Assembly (NCBI GenBank): GCA_036897095.1
Contig: JAYMSP010000051.1
Location: 1-64,000 of the forward strand
Source of the DNA: Plantago elongata
Taxonomy: Eukaryota > Streptophyta > Magnoliopsida > Lamiales > Plantaginaceae
Length of the DNA stretch: 64,000 nt
Reading direction: 5' to 3'
Shown piece by piece: positions 21,575-35,308 of this stretch; positions within the stretch are counted from its first letter, which is position 1, and each line of letters begins with the position of its first letter. The translations under genes were made by a program, and so were the position numbers. The notes below the pieces were generated by a model. That model saw nothing but the letters and a program-made list of their open reading frames with translations, made no database searches and had not been told where the DNA came from.

Positions 21575-21610
21575 ATGAGAAGAGATAGGGAAAATAGTTC
21601 TTTCAAGGAC

Positions 21611-23232
21611 CAACGGTGCATTCTTGACAAGTTGTTCTAATTCATTCTGTTTATGCAGGGAATGTGTGTAGTAGGGTACCTATGTGTAATTAACATATAA
21701 TTAAGGGACATTCTTGTGTGTTTTAGACTTGTCGAGGAAGTTTTTGGCATGTTAGTGGAAATTGCAAATACACCCTTGTTAAACTATTGAATTTGAAAAC
21801 ATCCTCTATAATTATTCATATATGTAATCATGGGTACTAAAAAGTAATCCTTCATTGTGAGTCTAATTTAATTCATCAGCAGCGTAGTTTAAAAGAAAAT
21901 AAAAAAATTAATTCAGCATATATCTCGGGAAAGTTGGTAAATTACACAAACATATCATAGTAAAATTAACGCTTTTCCTCCAAATCCAACATTTAACACA
22001 TCTATACATAAATCCATTGTCAAGCTTCGATCATGATGATGATGATATCAAATCCTTTCCAGTTAGTGGTGTGGTTACCGAGTTACTTACGAAACTATTA
22101 GTTTTATCGAATTAAATTTAACAACTACGAGAGTCAGGATGGTAATGCATGTTTTACCTTTGTATGAAAACTCTTATGTATATACAGAGATATAGTGCTA
22201 GAACAACATCACAAGTGGAATTCAGTCCGAACTCTAGTCGGTTTTCTTTTACCTAAATCATGCCAATCGGTTTCACCCTAGACTTGATGTTTAAAGTTCT
22301 CAAAGAAGTCAAGAAGGGGCACAGCGTAAAACACCGTTCCTTAGAGGACATAAGTTGCAAATAGTTCAATAAAATATCAACCAGCACTAACTTTTCAATT
22401 TCCTATAGGACCCAAGAAAAACAGAAAATTATAAAATCAAGTGGGTCCCATATCCTCGAACTATTCTAAAAGTCACGAAATCAGAGCCATCCATCTCACG
22501 AGATCCAACGGCCGAAAAGGGCCAAAGCCCAGTGAGTAGGGACTAGTAGTAATTAGTCTCCCTTTGTTTCGCGCTCACATCACTCATAAACCCTAGAAAA
22601 CCTGCAATCCACCTCTTCCCGCAGCCATATCTTTAACGTGAACACCATAACTACCCACTCCATATTCGATTCGTCGATTTCACTAATCGGGATCTTCAAT
22701 TTCGATTTATTTCAGGTAATTTTGCTCTCACTACTGTGTTTTTCGATTCCGTTTTCTTGGCGGAAAAAAAAATGGGGCTTTTGTTGCAGATGGGATTTTT
22801 TTGATGGGGCTTTTTACGATTTTGTGATGTGTTAGTTTCGGGTTTTTGTGGGTCGTTGTCTTTTTAGTGGGGGAGTGGCTAGATTTAGTTGGAGGAAATA
22901 TCTGGGTTGAGTTGGACCGAGTTGACTCACTCGGTGGTGTTGGAGTGGATTGAAGGAGTAATTTTGATTCCCGAGTGTGGCTGGTGAAAGAGATTTCAGA
23001 TCTTGGATTTTGGAGTTTGAAGTGTGGGTTTAGCTTCGTTACTAAGTCCATTCTTCTTCTTTTGTTTGTAGCCGTATTGAGACAGTTTGGTTTTGGTAAT
23101 TTATGGACTCTTGTTTCGGAAGTTATATTTGTGTCGTTTCACCTCCTGACAGAAAAGTTGCTTAGTAAAGTTAGCATCACGACGAAGAATAGTAAGTTGG
23201 AAGGTTTGCCTCCTGGGAACGGAAAGAAGGGA
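21611..23232. other. Promoter and leader of EPL-like gene
   Basis: AT-rich DNA holds no gene to about 22500, followed by a GC-richer leader. A good 5' splice site (TTTCAG|GTAATTTTGC, at 22715/22716) suggests an intron in the untranslated leader. The frame of the first coding exon is open from 22954, but it lacks any ATG until 23233. Confidence 0.45.
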
Positions 23233-26200
23233 ATGCCGGCTGGGATGAGAAAGAGTACAAGGGTGTTTGGGGGGACGAGGGTATTGCGGTCTGGAAGGAG
23301 ACTGTCGACCGAACCACGTGAGGGCAGCAAGTATTCGAAAGTGACGAGGGGAGAAAGTTATTGGATTGGGCTTGTGGATAAATCTGATGAAGGTGGAGGG
23401 AATGCTGCTAGTAATAATATAGACCGCAAGTATGTGAAGAGGAAGGCTGGGAAGGTTGGTAGTGGTACTTTAAAGGCTGTGAATGCGGAACCTATGATTG
23501 ATGAAAGAGTATCAGGAGGTGTAGTTGAGATAAAAGATGAGAACATTATGTTTGGAGCTGTGTATAAGAGGAAAAGGAAGAGGGCTGAGCTGTCAGACGA
23601 TGGCAATTCGAAAGATAAAATGTTTGGCAAGAAGTACGTAAGGAAGCAATGGGGGAGAAAATCGAGAGAGAGCGAGCAATTGGAAGTTTGCGAGGATGTC
23701 AGAAGTACTGTTAATAGGTGTCCGGTGCTTGCTATTTTATCCCGTGATGTGTCTTGTAGTAGTTGCTACTGGATGACTCGCTTCTTAACTTCTGTGCTGG
23801 GCTACATGATGAAGATTAGACTTGGAATTCGGCAATTGTCAGCTTTTTTGCTCTCTAAGCCCATCTTTGATGCTTACTGTTCTCATGGCCTGATGTTTCT
23901 TCAGGTAATTCTTTGTTGTTACTTTGTGGCAATACTTTCTTTAGGCCTTGGCATTAATTTGACTCAGTTTCACATGAGATTGTAAAAGTTCACTAACAGT
24001 ACTAGTATTTGCATCAATCGTGACATAATCTATATACTTTATTTTGCAGGGTTCTAATAACATCAACACTCCTGGTGTTTGCATTATTTCAGGGTCGCGA
24101 TCTCTGCTACCAATATTCTCAGTTGATTTTTCTGCAATCCCGTCTTGCTTTGTGCACATGAATACAAGCATGCATATTAGATCTTTGTATTTTTTCTGCT
24201 TTGTTGCACATTCATCGGGAACCAAGGAGGCTGATGGGGAGATTATGGATTTGGTGGTTGAAATGCCTGAGGTGGTGGATGTTACCATGGAAACATCATG
24301 TCAAATTCCGGTGGATGGATATCATTCTGATGTAGTTGTGGCGCTACCTACTTTTCCGGAGGTAGATAGACCGGATGATGATATGATTGGAACTGCTAAG
24401 AATAAATCCAAGGGGAAGGAGCTGGCACTCCCAGTTAGTGGCTCGCGTAAATATTCTCTTCGCAGCAGTTTGCAATTCCGAAACAATGGCAATATCCAGA
24501 AACGGAGGACTTCTCTTAGGCGGAAGAGAGGTAGGCTAACTCCAGGTCTTCGCGCTCAGAAAGACAGTGGAGCTTTGTCTGCTGATTTTCTCAGGATCAG
24601 AAATGTCAGTAACCATATAACTTCCGCAGCTTCTGCTTGTACACTTAGAAGTCTGGTTAACAGGGGTATCAATGCTGTCTCTCCTAAGGCACTAAAATTG
24701 AATCTTGGGGTGTTGAAGCAGGGATTGCACACCAATAGCTGCTCTACCAACTTGTTAATTATTCAATCAGACAGGTGTTATCGGGAAGAAGGTGCCACCA
24801 TTGCTCTGGAACAGTCTGAAACAAAACAATGGTTTCTTGCAGTCAAGATAAATGGGATAAATCGATACACTATGAATGCACACAAAGTCATGAGGCCGCC
24901 TGGTTCCAACCGCTTCAGTCATGCTACAGTGTGGTCTGGTGATGGTTCTTGGAAGCTCGAGTTTCCCGACAAAGATGACTGGTTAGTCTTCAAAGAACTT
25001 TATAAGGAATGTAGTGACAGGAACATTCAGGCCCCTGCTGCTAGTGTTATTCCTATTCCTAGGGTGCAGGAAGTATTGCTTTATGACAACGGTAATAATG
25101 TACCTTATGTGAGGCCCAGTTCGTACATAACTATGAAAGATGATGAGCTAACCAGGGCTTTGGGAAAGACGGTTGCAAATTATGATATGGACTCTGAGGA
25201 TGAAGAGTGGCTTAATAAGTTCAATGAAGATCTGTTTGCAGGAGGCCACCTCCAACAACTTACACCCGAGAGGTTTGAGTTGATCATTGATGCATTTGAA
25301 AGAAGTATGCACTGTCCAGGGGATGGGTATTATAATGAACAAGCTGCTGAGGATTTTTTTACGCCCATAGAGGCTGTTCACAGTTATTGGATGAAAAAGC
25401 GGAAACATAATCATTCCTCGGCTATAAGAATTTTCCAGGTAAAAAGGATGCCTATATTTGATCTATATGTATGTTATATGAGGAAGTCTCCATTTTTCAT
25501 GTGAATCTACTAGGTGATGGTATCTCTCTCAGAAATGCTTGCTGTGTTCGCATTGTTATGCTAAACAACAGATGCATATTGGACAGTAATGGAATAAAGT
25601 ATATATATGCCAATGTAATATAGTATGATACCTTGTGGTAATTGTAGTACAAGTTCAGTGACTATAAGTAAGATTGACAATGTTTTGGAAATAAAATAGA
25701 AGAGTATATTACTCTGTTATATAGTATTTATTTACTTTTTTTTCTTCATTAAAGTTGGAAAATCCAGGCATCTTCTTACCAGATATTTGTCTGATATTTC
25801 TTGATATTCATTAAAGTTAGAGAAATCCACGTATCTTACCGGACAAAGTTCTCGGGTATTCAATTTTTCGTGTTATGTGCTGGTCCTCGTTTATATTGGA
25901 TTAACATTTCTTTCTTGTAGCAAGCCTCTGTTTGATATCTAAGATGTTAAAAGTTGGAAAAATTCTTTTTTTATTTCCTGCAGTTACAATTTTTTGTTAC
26001 TTTTGCAGCTTTACCAGCCAAAGAGAAATCCAGTGATCTCGAAGCCATTTTTACGGAAGAAGAGATCATTTAAGCGACAGCCAAGTCAGGGAGGGAGAGG
26101 TGAACAACGAAATATCTTGCAAGGTAATTTTCTCTGGGTTATATCATTACTATGTTAGTGGGCACGCATTTTCTCTCTTCTTTCCCCCCTTATTAAAACT

Positions 26201-26578
26201 CCCTTAGAGGGCTCCATAAGGAAAATGAAAGCAGATTCTCTTCTTTTTTGTTTTTAGAGCAAGCGAACTTTTTAGCAGGCTATCTGTATATAATATCACC
26301 CATTGCTTTTAGCTCTTGTTGATGAAACATTGGATTTTGCAGCAATTGTACAAGAACGGAATGCTCATGCACAACCAAATTATGTACAGAATTCTGAAGA
26401 AGCTAAGGCTGTTGCAGACAGATCCGAAGAGTTGGCTGTTCTGAAGCGCCTAAGAGCTCAGAGACTCATGGAAAATGCTGACTTAGCTACATATAAAGCT
26501 GTGATTGCTCTTAGAATTGCAGAAGCAGCTCAAGTTACTGATTCTCCCAGTACAGTTGCTCCTTTTTTTCTTGGTTAA
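23233..26578 (+). CDS. Enhancer-of-polycomb-like chromatin protein
   Basis: There are four exons, 23233-23904, 24050-25438, 26009-26123 and 26313-26578, whose phases close to 813 residues. The start MPAGMRKSTRVFGGTRVLRS matches the N terminus usual in plant EPL-like proteins of the At5g04670 kind. The N-terminal half is basic, with RSGRR and KRKRKR nuclear-signal-like runs. Residues of about 575-690 carry the EPL1 region: VPYVRPSSYITMKDDELTRA, DMDSEDEEWLNKFNED, and a helix before YWMKKRKH. Next come the YQPKRNPVISKPFLRKKRS segment and a helical C terminus (EELAVLKRLRAQRLMENAD). In yeast and animals the EPL1 domain anchors NuA4-type histone acetyltransferase modules, so a nuclear chromatin role is inferred. 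The gene converges on the kinase gene to the right. Confidence 0.88.
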
Positions 26579-27082
26579 CTAACCTGGCAGCTGCACTAAT
26601 TTTGTTCAAGATGGCCGTCCAAATTTTTTAGCTAGTAGAGGAGGCTTGCTACCTCATGAACCATCTGTTGAAGCCTTTTAGTAGATCAAACTGTCTGAAG
26701 AACTATTGTAATCTTTGTATAGCTTCAAATTCGTTGTAAATTTGTATCATTAACCTTGAACCTGAATGTAGCATACAAGAGAGTTGTGTAGTTGAAAAGG
26801 AGATATAGGAAAATAACTTATCAGGTTTTGATCTGGTAGATTCTTTTATGCTCACATTCTGCAGTTGACCTTACTGTCATCTTATATGGTCTTGCATGGT
26901 TCACTTAATTTTTTTGTGAATAAATTATCTAATGTTCAATTTCTGTTTTGGGATATCAAATGTGCAAAATGTTAGAAACATACTTATCTACAGAACAGAG
27001 ATTTTAACACAATCTTTACATCATTATGAATACAAGTTGAACAAACTTCATAGCATTTAAAGGAACTTGAAGTTGTCCTGAA
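26579..27082. other. Convergent 3' spacer
   Basis: The EPL-like gene and the receptor kinase end tail-to-tail here, with about 500 bp for both 3' untranslated regions. No other feature was seen. Confidence 0.5.
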
Positions 27083-30000
27083 CTACAGAAGGCCTACAAC
27101 TGGTGAATGTGCAAAGATCAATCTCTCTTTGTTGGCAGTGTAACTCCAGCTTTGACAGATGCTCTTTCTCCTGGGCTTAGCCTCACCGAGCATTGTCAAG
27201 ATGTCTCTCATTGACGGCCTGTCCTTCGGGGTCCTTGAGGTACAGAGGAGCGCGATTTTAAGGACGAGAATCATCTCCTCTTGTACATGCTGGCATTGGC
27301 CTGCAACATCCTGGTCTAGCACCTCTTCTGGTGTGCCAGCTTTGATGTTTACCTTACCCCGAATCCATTCGACTATATCAACGGACTCGCCGAACGTAGG
27401 GTCTAATGGCATTTTCCCTGTTATTAGCTCCAGTAGCACTACTCCAAAGCTGTATATGTCACTCTTCTCATCCACTTTCAATGTGTATCCATACTCTGAA
27501 ATGACAAGAAAGAGATTAGTAAAACTAGACAGTTTTGCTGATATTGCACTTGATCATAGACAATAAGCTTGCAGTTTACAGTTTTAAGTACCTGGAGCTA
27601 TGTAGCCATATGAACCGGCCACCATAGAGACAGTCTCGTTCTGGTGAAGCATAGTCCTTGCCAATCCAAAATCAGCAATCCTCGCTTCAAAATCTGAATC
27701 TAGAAGTATGTTGTTCGACTTCACGTCCCTATGGATAACCGGAGGATGACAGTCATGGTGAAGATACGAAAGTCCCTGCGCAACACCAACTGCTACATTA
27801 TACCTGGACACCCAATCCACCAGCATCTTTGCACTCTGTTTGCCATGCAATGCTTCACCAAGGCTTCCATTTGGCATATATTCGTATACCATCATAACAT
27901 CCGCCTCGTTGTGAAGGTACCCCAACAATCTAACTATGTTCCTATGCCTTAGTTTCCCTAAAAGATTCACTTCTGCAAAGAGGTCATCTCCAGTTTCTAC
28001 ATCAGTTTCTGATCTCCACAACTTTTTGACAGCAACTATGCTTTGCGGCCTCTGAGTTTCAGCCTTGTACACTACTCCACTCCCACCCATGCCAATCACA
28101 TTTGATTCCTTTATACAAGATAGGATCTCATTGCTAGTGAAGTGAAGCCTTTGAAATGCGACGAGCCTCCACGGCCATTCTGAGTTGTTTTTCTTGAACA
28201 AATCGGCAAAAGAACTGCTACACAGGTACCACCTTCGATACACCTGTCTCCCCGTAAAAACTAACAGCCCAATCCCAAGAATCACAGATATTCCTACAAT
28301 GAAACCTATCGCTATGTGATTCAAGTGAACTTTCCTAGCCCTAGGTGCAATTGTCAAGTCTTGGGAACAAGGTGGGAGTATAGCACCACATAGGCCAGCA
28401 TTACCGATAAGATCATTCGGGTTAATTGTCATCAGAATGCCGCTATTTGGCACAGGACCCTCGAGCTTATTGAATGACACGTTCAACATTTCAAGAGCCG
28501 GTGATGTAGCAAAATTCTCTGGTATCTTTCCAACAAGAGAGTTGTTTGACAAATCAAGAACAGATAGAGTTGGCATTGTGGCTATGGCTGCTGGGATTTC
28601 CCCTGTGAACTGATTACTTCTCAGGTTCAGCGTCACCATCTTTTCGCACGAAGCGATACTCTGGGGAATTTGACCCGAAAAGCGGTTACATGACAGATCA
28701 AGAACTGATAGCGAACGACAATCCTGGAACTGATCGGGTATGTTCCCCTGGAGATTATTTGATGAAGCGATGAATGTTTGAAGGGTAGGAATGGAAAGAA
28801 TTCCTGAAGGCAAAGAGGAATCTAGAAAATTCTCGGAAACATCTATGAATGAAAGTGATGTGGAGAATGTGAAATCTTCAGGAATTTCTCCAGTTAAGTT
28901 ATTGGTTTCCAGTTCTAGCCTCTGGAGCCTTGGAAGCGTTCCAAAGCCGACTGGTATAGAACCCGAGAACTTATTGTTCTGAATCCTAACACGAACTAAA
29001 GTAGAACAATTTGACAAACTTGTAGGAATCGAACCGGTGAATGAATTGTTAAACAGAATGAGCTTTGTGAGGTTACCTGACTCACACAAACTAGGTGGAA
29101 TCTCGCCCGTAAGTGCATTGGACGAAACATCCAGCCATTGCAAGGAAGAGTTCTTCCCAAGATTTGTAGGCAATGAACCGGTTAATGAATTCTGCCACAG
29201 CTGAAGAACCTCAAGCCTTTTCAACTCACCAAGCCCTTCTGGAACAGAACCACTCAGCTCGTTGTACATCAGGTTCAGCAGCTCCAGGCTCTTCAACTCC
29301 GAAATCTCCTTAGGTATTTCCCCTGAAAATTGATTAGCTGATAGGTCCAGGTACCTGAGAGACGACATGTTTCCGATTTCGCCTGGAATTTTCCCATCAA
29401 AGCTGTTCTGATACAGGTACAAAGTGTTTAGCTTCTTCAGTAGGCCTAGTTCTCTTGGAATTGGACCAGATAACGTCCCGACTGCCAAATCCAGATACTG
29501 TAAGTTGCTCAGGTTGCCAATCTCAGCTGGAAGTAAACCTTCAAGCTCATTGTATCCAAGAATAACCGTCTCCAAAGCCGACATTTCTCCAATCTCAGCT
29601 GGAATGTTTCCAGTGAGATTGTTACCAGACAGGCCTAGAAACCTCAACTTCTTCAAGTTTTTGAATGACGGAGGTATCGAACCTTCAAAGAAACTGCCTC
29701 GAAAATCAAGGCTTTCAAGTGAAGTTGCATTTCTGAGATCTTCCGGGATGAGGCCTACGAAGTTGTTGCTCGATGCATTGATGCTTTTTAGGCCGAAAAT
29801 GCCTCCTAAACCAGCCGGGAAGCTCCCGATGAAATCGTTCTCACTTACATCGATGCTCTTGAGTGAAACAAGGCCTGATAATGACTTCGGCAACCTGGTC
29901 GAGAACCCATTGCAGCAGAGGTTGAGCGTCGTAAGGCTGCGTAAATCTTGAATCCGGTCGGATATAAGACCAGTGAGATTCATGCTGGACAAGTCCAGCT

Positions 30001-30217
30001 CTTCTACATAGCCTGATGAGCTGCATTTCACACCTGGCCAGCTGCAATGAGGCAAACTTCCGTTCCAGCTGTCTAACCGGCCCAACGAATCAACCAGGCT
30101 CGATTTAATCGACAACAATGCCGATAGCTCCCCGTTCAATTCAGCAAGACCAGAACTCAAGGCAATGGAACAGCAACAGCAGTAGAAGAAGAACAATGAA
30201 AAGTTTGTAGCTTTCAT
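27083..30217 (-). CDS. MIK1: MIK1/PXL2-like LRR receptor kinase
   Basis: There are two exons, 30217-27592 and 27495-27083, joined in phase 1 (CCA G|AG TAT), giving 1012 residues. In order: a signal peptide (about 1-24); an N-cap with the CSWPGVKC pair; roughly 20-plus leucine-rich repeats; a [15 protein letters not shown]-cap; a membrane span at about 635-654 ([20 protein letters not shown]); and a kinase from about 708. The kinase has glycine loop [12 protein letters not shown], lysine near 731 in VAVKK, HRD Asp near 831, DFG Asp near 849 and [13 protein letters not shown], so it looks active and of the RD type. Near-identity to Arabidopsis MIK1 (At4g28650) in motifs such as [20 protein letters not shown] and [15 protein letters not shown] supports the name. 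MIK1 is reported as a pollen-tube co-receptor for LURE1 peptides. Here that role is inferred. The one intron inside the kinase domain matches the family. Confidence 0.93.
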
Positions 30218-31691
30218 TTTGTTCTTGCTTTCTTTTGTTTCTTGATTATGATTACACCATTTGGAAATTAAGATTTGTGTGTGATGATGAGTAGATGATG
30301 ATGAAAAGAGTTATATGAACATGAAATGAGTTCAATGATTGATGAGTTCTTGATCATTGTTAACAAGATGGGACCCTTGTACATGTGTATAGATTGTATA
30401 AGATCGAATGATTAGAGCAAGTAATGGAGGATTACGTTAGTTTAATTAAGATTGTGTTCGTGAGGTTTCGGGATTGTGAAAACAGATCATTATGAGAAGC
30501 AAATTAGTGACAGTGAAGATTTGGACTAATGTGGAATGGTTCCGACATTGAACATGGAAGAGGAATGTGTTTTTCTGTACTGACAGACTGCTTATTCTTA
30601 TACTCAACTGTCATGATTGTAAGGTCAACTTAAATTCACTAAGATCAATATACTTGCAACTCGGAAAAACACGAAAATACACGAGGTAACAAGGTACTCA
30701 TAACTGATAAAGATAACTGCGTTCTTGTGTATAGTCATCACTTTTCAAAACTTACAGAAAGTAGGTAATTTGCAACGCAGTAAATCAGTGATCATCAAAC
30801 ATATTCATTATTATCAAACCATCTTATAATGACTTGATTTAATTAGACCGCGTAAATACACAGTTTTAGTGATTAGAGAAAGGCATTAAGATGTTTCTGT
30901 CTGCATTGTCATGTTGCTGTCAAGGGAAAACTGATTAAGCATTAGTAAATTAGTGTATGGTAATGATAAGCTTTGGCATTTACTGACTTACATAAGGTGT
31001 TTTATTCATCATCTGTGTTTAATTAAATAAACTTCATCACTTCACTTTAACATTTCCACCTGTTTCTGCTTTTTTCTCGTTTACTTTCATTTTTCTCTTT
31101 TAAGGATGTTTAATAATACATCAATCATTGTAATCTACAGCTTAACTGATGCGCACCATATTGGTGTCGTGAAGTAGTTTTTGAGGATCTGCAATCTCAA
31201 CCCAAGGAAGTTAAGCCGAAGGAAATGAGGGATACCTGATAGAGTAAGGTGTAATCAAAGAGCCGCAAAAATAAAAGTACCTGTATTTACTTAACCAGGT
31301 CTCGAATTCAAGCCTTGTCGGTGTATAAAACATTGTTTGAAGTACTAATAATGCTCGGCTAAATTAACTGTACGCTGAAAAGATACCTGAAAGGGTAACA
31401 ACTAGTAGTTTCAGGCTATTGAAAGGCAATGAATCTAGCTGTATTGATTAATTTAGCAAAGTGAAAGCTAATCATGGCTGCATAATGGTGACATAAAATG
31501 TATCTTCAACGTGACTGTCAAAGAATCTGTGCATGTTAGAGAAGGAATATTAGTTTCAAATCATTAACTAAGAAACTATAATCTTTTTCTCAACATATTC
31601 ACGATCGGTGGATGTGATGGCACTTTCTTAAATGTACAATCACTAGTTGAAATTCAATCGTGATTACATACTTTAAGTCCACGTAGTTATT

Positions 31692-31790
31692 AACGAAGTT
31701 TCGTGCAGCTCAGTTGGTAAGCCGCTTTTTCTCCAACTAACAAGTTGAGGATTCGAATCATCTTAATTTAACTATTGAAGAAAAAAAGTT
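31692..31790 (+). repeat. tRNA-derived SINE copy
   Basis: It contains GCAGCTCAGTTGGTAAGCCG (A-box-like), then TCTCCAACTAACAAGTTGAG and GGATTCGAATCAT (B-box-like), and ends in an A-rich GAAGAAAAAAAG. It is the same family as the copy at 59649. Confidence 0.5.
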
Positions 31791-33989
31791 ATCAATAATT
31801 TTTGAATGATGAAATATTAATAAAATATAAATTATATAATTTAATTTTATTTATTTATGAACCGCGGACAGTTGTTAATCATCCACCAAATACCATACCG
31901 ATGCTAACTTATTTAGCATTTTCAATTCTGGTACACACCGAACACTTCCATTTCACTTTGCAATTTGCAATGATTTGAACAGGCCCAGAAAGAAATCATC
32001 CTAATTATTACACACAACAATATAATTTAAAAACCCTACTGGCTACTGATACACTGCAATGTCATCCCACATGCAACCCATATGACTATGTTGAGTTTTC
32101 ATTATATTTTTAATAGTCTAATTAGAATAAATGTGCAATTAAGGAAAATACAATATGAGTTGATTGGTATGTGTGACATTGACAAGTTAATAATGCAAAA
32201 AGGAGCAAATAATTGTGGAGGCCATGTGAGATGAGTCTGTAGCAGAAATTTCCTTGTTCAATTATAAATGGATTATTGAAGAATTGGCAGGGAACAGACA
32301 GATTGCTCACTGCCTCACATACTGCCTCCAAACATTCAAACATAAAATATCATCCATAGTATTATATACTTGATCCGTTCCGAATTTATCTTCTCATAAA
32401 ATTAGATACGACTATTAAGAAAAAAATGAATTCGAAAAATCCCCTTGGCTATATTCGTGTGTACTGTGTAGCCCAAGCATTCCTTAAATTCCATTTTAAG
32501 TGTACCTGGACTAATTTTTCATTCTGAAATGAGGCTGGAATAGGCTCATTCTTAGTTCAAATACATGGATAATGGACTGGACTTCAAACTTCTGGTACTG
32601 TTTGTTCATCAGTCCAGCCCAGATTGACAAAACTACACGATTGATGACATTGCACTTTAGTTTTACTCCACAGAGAAGAAGCTCTAAATATTCATAAAAA
32701 ATTTCGATCCCAACTTTAAAACCAATTATAAATAAGAATAAATTCCACATTATCATATTTTATAATTTTATTTGGTTCGTATTAAATAATTATACCTCTA
32801 TATAGTAATAATTGTGTAATATTTAATAATATTTATTATATTTATAATTTTCATTACATGAAATTTAAGATGTAAAATATTTGTCTACAATTGTTTGTGA
32901 TATTGATCTGAACTTTGGAGTGATAAGTCTTTTTTAGCATCCGTATAAGTAGTAGTTCATCTATGTATGAGCCTTCTTGTTGCACCTGCAACATTTATAG
33001 CTTGTCACATAAGTCCGAAGCTTCTTGACATGATCTTTTTTATATCTTTTGGAATATATTTAAATTTTACCATAAAAGTTCGTATTTAGTAACCTTGTTT
33101 AATAAGTAAATATTTAAGTTACACCTAAAAAAAATAATTTTTACACAAATTTTTATTTAGAAATAAATTTTTTATAGGAATATATATATATTTTAACTCT
33201 CAACTATATGACTGTATCGAGTTTTTATTGTAGTGTAAAATTAATTACGATCCCATAGTGAACTAGATCACATAATTCTATAATCAAAGTCAACTAGTTA
33301 TGTTGCAAATTTGCTCTCAAACTTCGAGAGCTCAACTCTTGCTCTCGGAATTTTATTTTTCCAAATTTTCAAATGATAAGAGATTGATTTTTACTTTTAG
33401 GATTTTGAAAGTAGATTAATATTATGCATGTATTAGTATAAGAGGAACATAAAAACCGAGAATGGTTCATTATCGGAATTTTCTACACAAGAAAATGAGA
33501 TATCATTATGTATATAAATATCATAGAAACCAAGAATAGTTCATTAATAATAATAGTATATAAATATCTATATGTTTTAAATTGTCGAATTACAATTTTG
33601 CTTCTGAATTTTGTCCCATACATATGATCTAGATTGTTAGACCTGATTAATATATATACAGTATATCGAACATTTCTACATTAATATTTTAACCATGTCT
33701 GGTATGTTTATAGAAACAAATTCCATGTTCGTTACTTACAGTATTCTATACTTCCTTATGTTCTAAACAATAATGTTCCAAAATATAATACTAGGAATTT
33801 ATGTCTTCGGGTAAGTCGCCAAATTAAACAAGAACAAAGTCAATCAATTAGTAGGACCTAGAGGTGGAGAGTTAATATTATAAAATTATGTTTGAAGTAA
33901 TTATTATTAATCTAACGATCGAATTATCCATTGATTGAAATATGATACAATAAATGAGTGGCTAATCATCGGTTTCACACACCGTAATA

Positions 33990-34085
33990 TTATTTATTTT
34001 TCAAAACGGTGAAAAGGTGACTCAAATTCCCAATTTATTAATTGAAGATGAAACGTTTTACCAACTGAGTTGCGCTTCGTTATTA
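33990..34085 (-). repeat. tRNA-derived SINE copy
   Basis: Read on the minus strand it starts AACGAAGCGCAACTCAGTTG, then GTAAAACGTTTCATCTTCAA, and later GTCACCTTTTCACCGTTTTG with an A/T-rich tail. It is closely related to the copies at 36050 and 59649. Confidence 0.55.
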
Positions 34086-35308
34086 CACATGAATATTATA
34101 ATTCAGTAGATTTTCAGGTCACCTAGATTTGAGATTTAAATAACACAAAGTAAATCTCAAACTATTTGAGAATGTTTGCCTTCTTAATTAGCGTATGGGA
34201 TCCAGGGTATCATACTTCTTTCTTGATGAGAGATGATCGAGATACAACGCGACAAAAGTTTATGGCTACTAAGTGTAATTAGTACAGAAATAATCATGAT
34301 TAAGTGGAGCAATTAGCAGCCCAGCCAGCTAAAAAGATGATAATTAAATCCAGATGGAGCCAGTCGTGAACTGCCATCTCAACTAATTCACCACTCCTAT
34401 AGTAGTAAATTAATTATTAAAGTAATTATGCTTTTAATAATCTTGTCTATGACTGGTTGATGACTCATTAACCAATAGAAATTATCAACTGATTGACTAA
34501 TTTGATTATGATTTCACCACCTTTCTCATGATACGGGTATATATTTGATTAATTACCTTCATTCACCACTAATTCTTTCTCTCTACAATATGGTTGGAAT
34601 AGGTGGCAACGCACTGTCGAATAAATGCTCCTTACATGCGTTTTATTTTCATAGTATTAAGGGGTATTAAAGTGTCAAACTCAGACATCTCGTAATCATA
34701 AAGTTATGAATTTAATTCGTCGAAATGAGTGATTATATTTTCTAAATAGAGATTGATGGTGATTTGCATCTAGACTCTTTGTCTTGTCCAACTTCTATAA
34801 TTGTAATACTATCTAAAAAAGTTGAATATATCAGCCAAACATTGATTAAAGAGAGCAGGTTCGATCCCCAACGATATTATTTATCTCGAACGTAGTTCAT
34901 AATTAATACCTCAGATATTAACCAAATGAACTCAAATCCCTCCGAGAACCAAATATTTGTGTTATGGGTATAATACTTTTGTAAGCTACTTGTATAACTG
35001 ATCCATTTTTCACACCGGTGCATCGATCAACATGCACTTTTTATGACTAACATATATAGTATTTTGTATTGCAAACATTTTTTTTTTCTTTAAAGAAAAG
35101 TATGTATTCTTAGCCATCAAATTGTGTTAGGCATCTAATGTTGAACATTTAATCTTAATATATAAGAGCCAATACAATGCGTACGTCATGAAGTATGAAA
35201 CATGTCATTTCCTTAAGTTAATTAGTGGTTACCCTAAATTTTCCCCAATATCTATTAAATAATTAACTACACATATTAAAAACATATCGCAATTATTTAA
35301 ATCTATAT

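Larger units (their letters stand above)
19681..21605 (+). mobile_element. Miniature copia-like LTR element (fossil) with hAT insertion
   Basis: The left LTR is about 19681-19842 and the right LTR is 20499-21605 including a hAT MITE. The 5-bp duplication AGGAC flanks the element (19676-19680 and 21606-21610). The LTRs run TG...CA. A primer-binding-like TATCAGAGC lies just after the left LTR (19850-19858), and a purine tract AGGGGGAG lies just before the right one. Without the hAT insertion the LTRs are about 140-160 bp and the inner part about 655 bp, far too short for a full gag-pol, so it is a TRIM-like or internally reduced copy. By eye the two LTRs differ at very roughly a fifth of sites, so it is not recent. 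It lies just downstream of the Vps62-like gene. Confidence 0.72.

Noticed and set aside
24044-24288. Separate small gene starting at 24044
   Set aside because: The sequence is the second exon of the EPL-like gene. The phase joins exactly at 23904/24050.
29424-29951. Plus-strand frame of 175 codons
   Set aside because: It is antisense to the leucine-rich repeats of the MIK1-like gene. Its periodic look comes from the repeats on the other strand.
31692-31770. Possible tRNA gene (A-box and B-box-like words)
   Set aside because: The arms do not fold into a cloverleaf and an A-rich tail follows. It fits the SINE family better.
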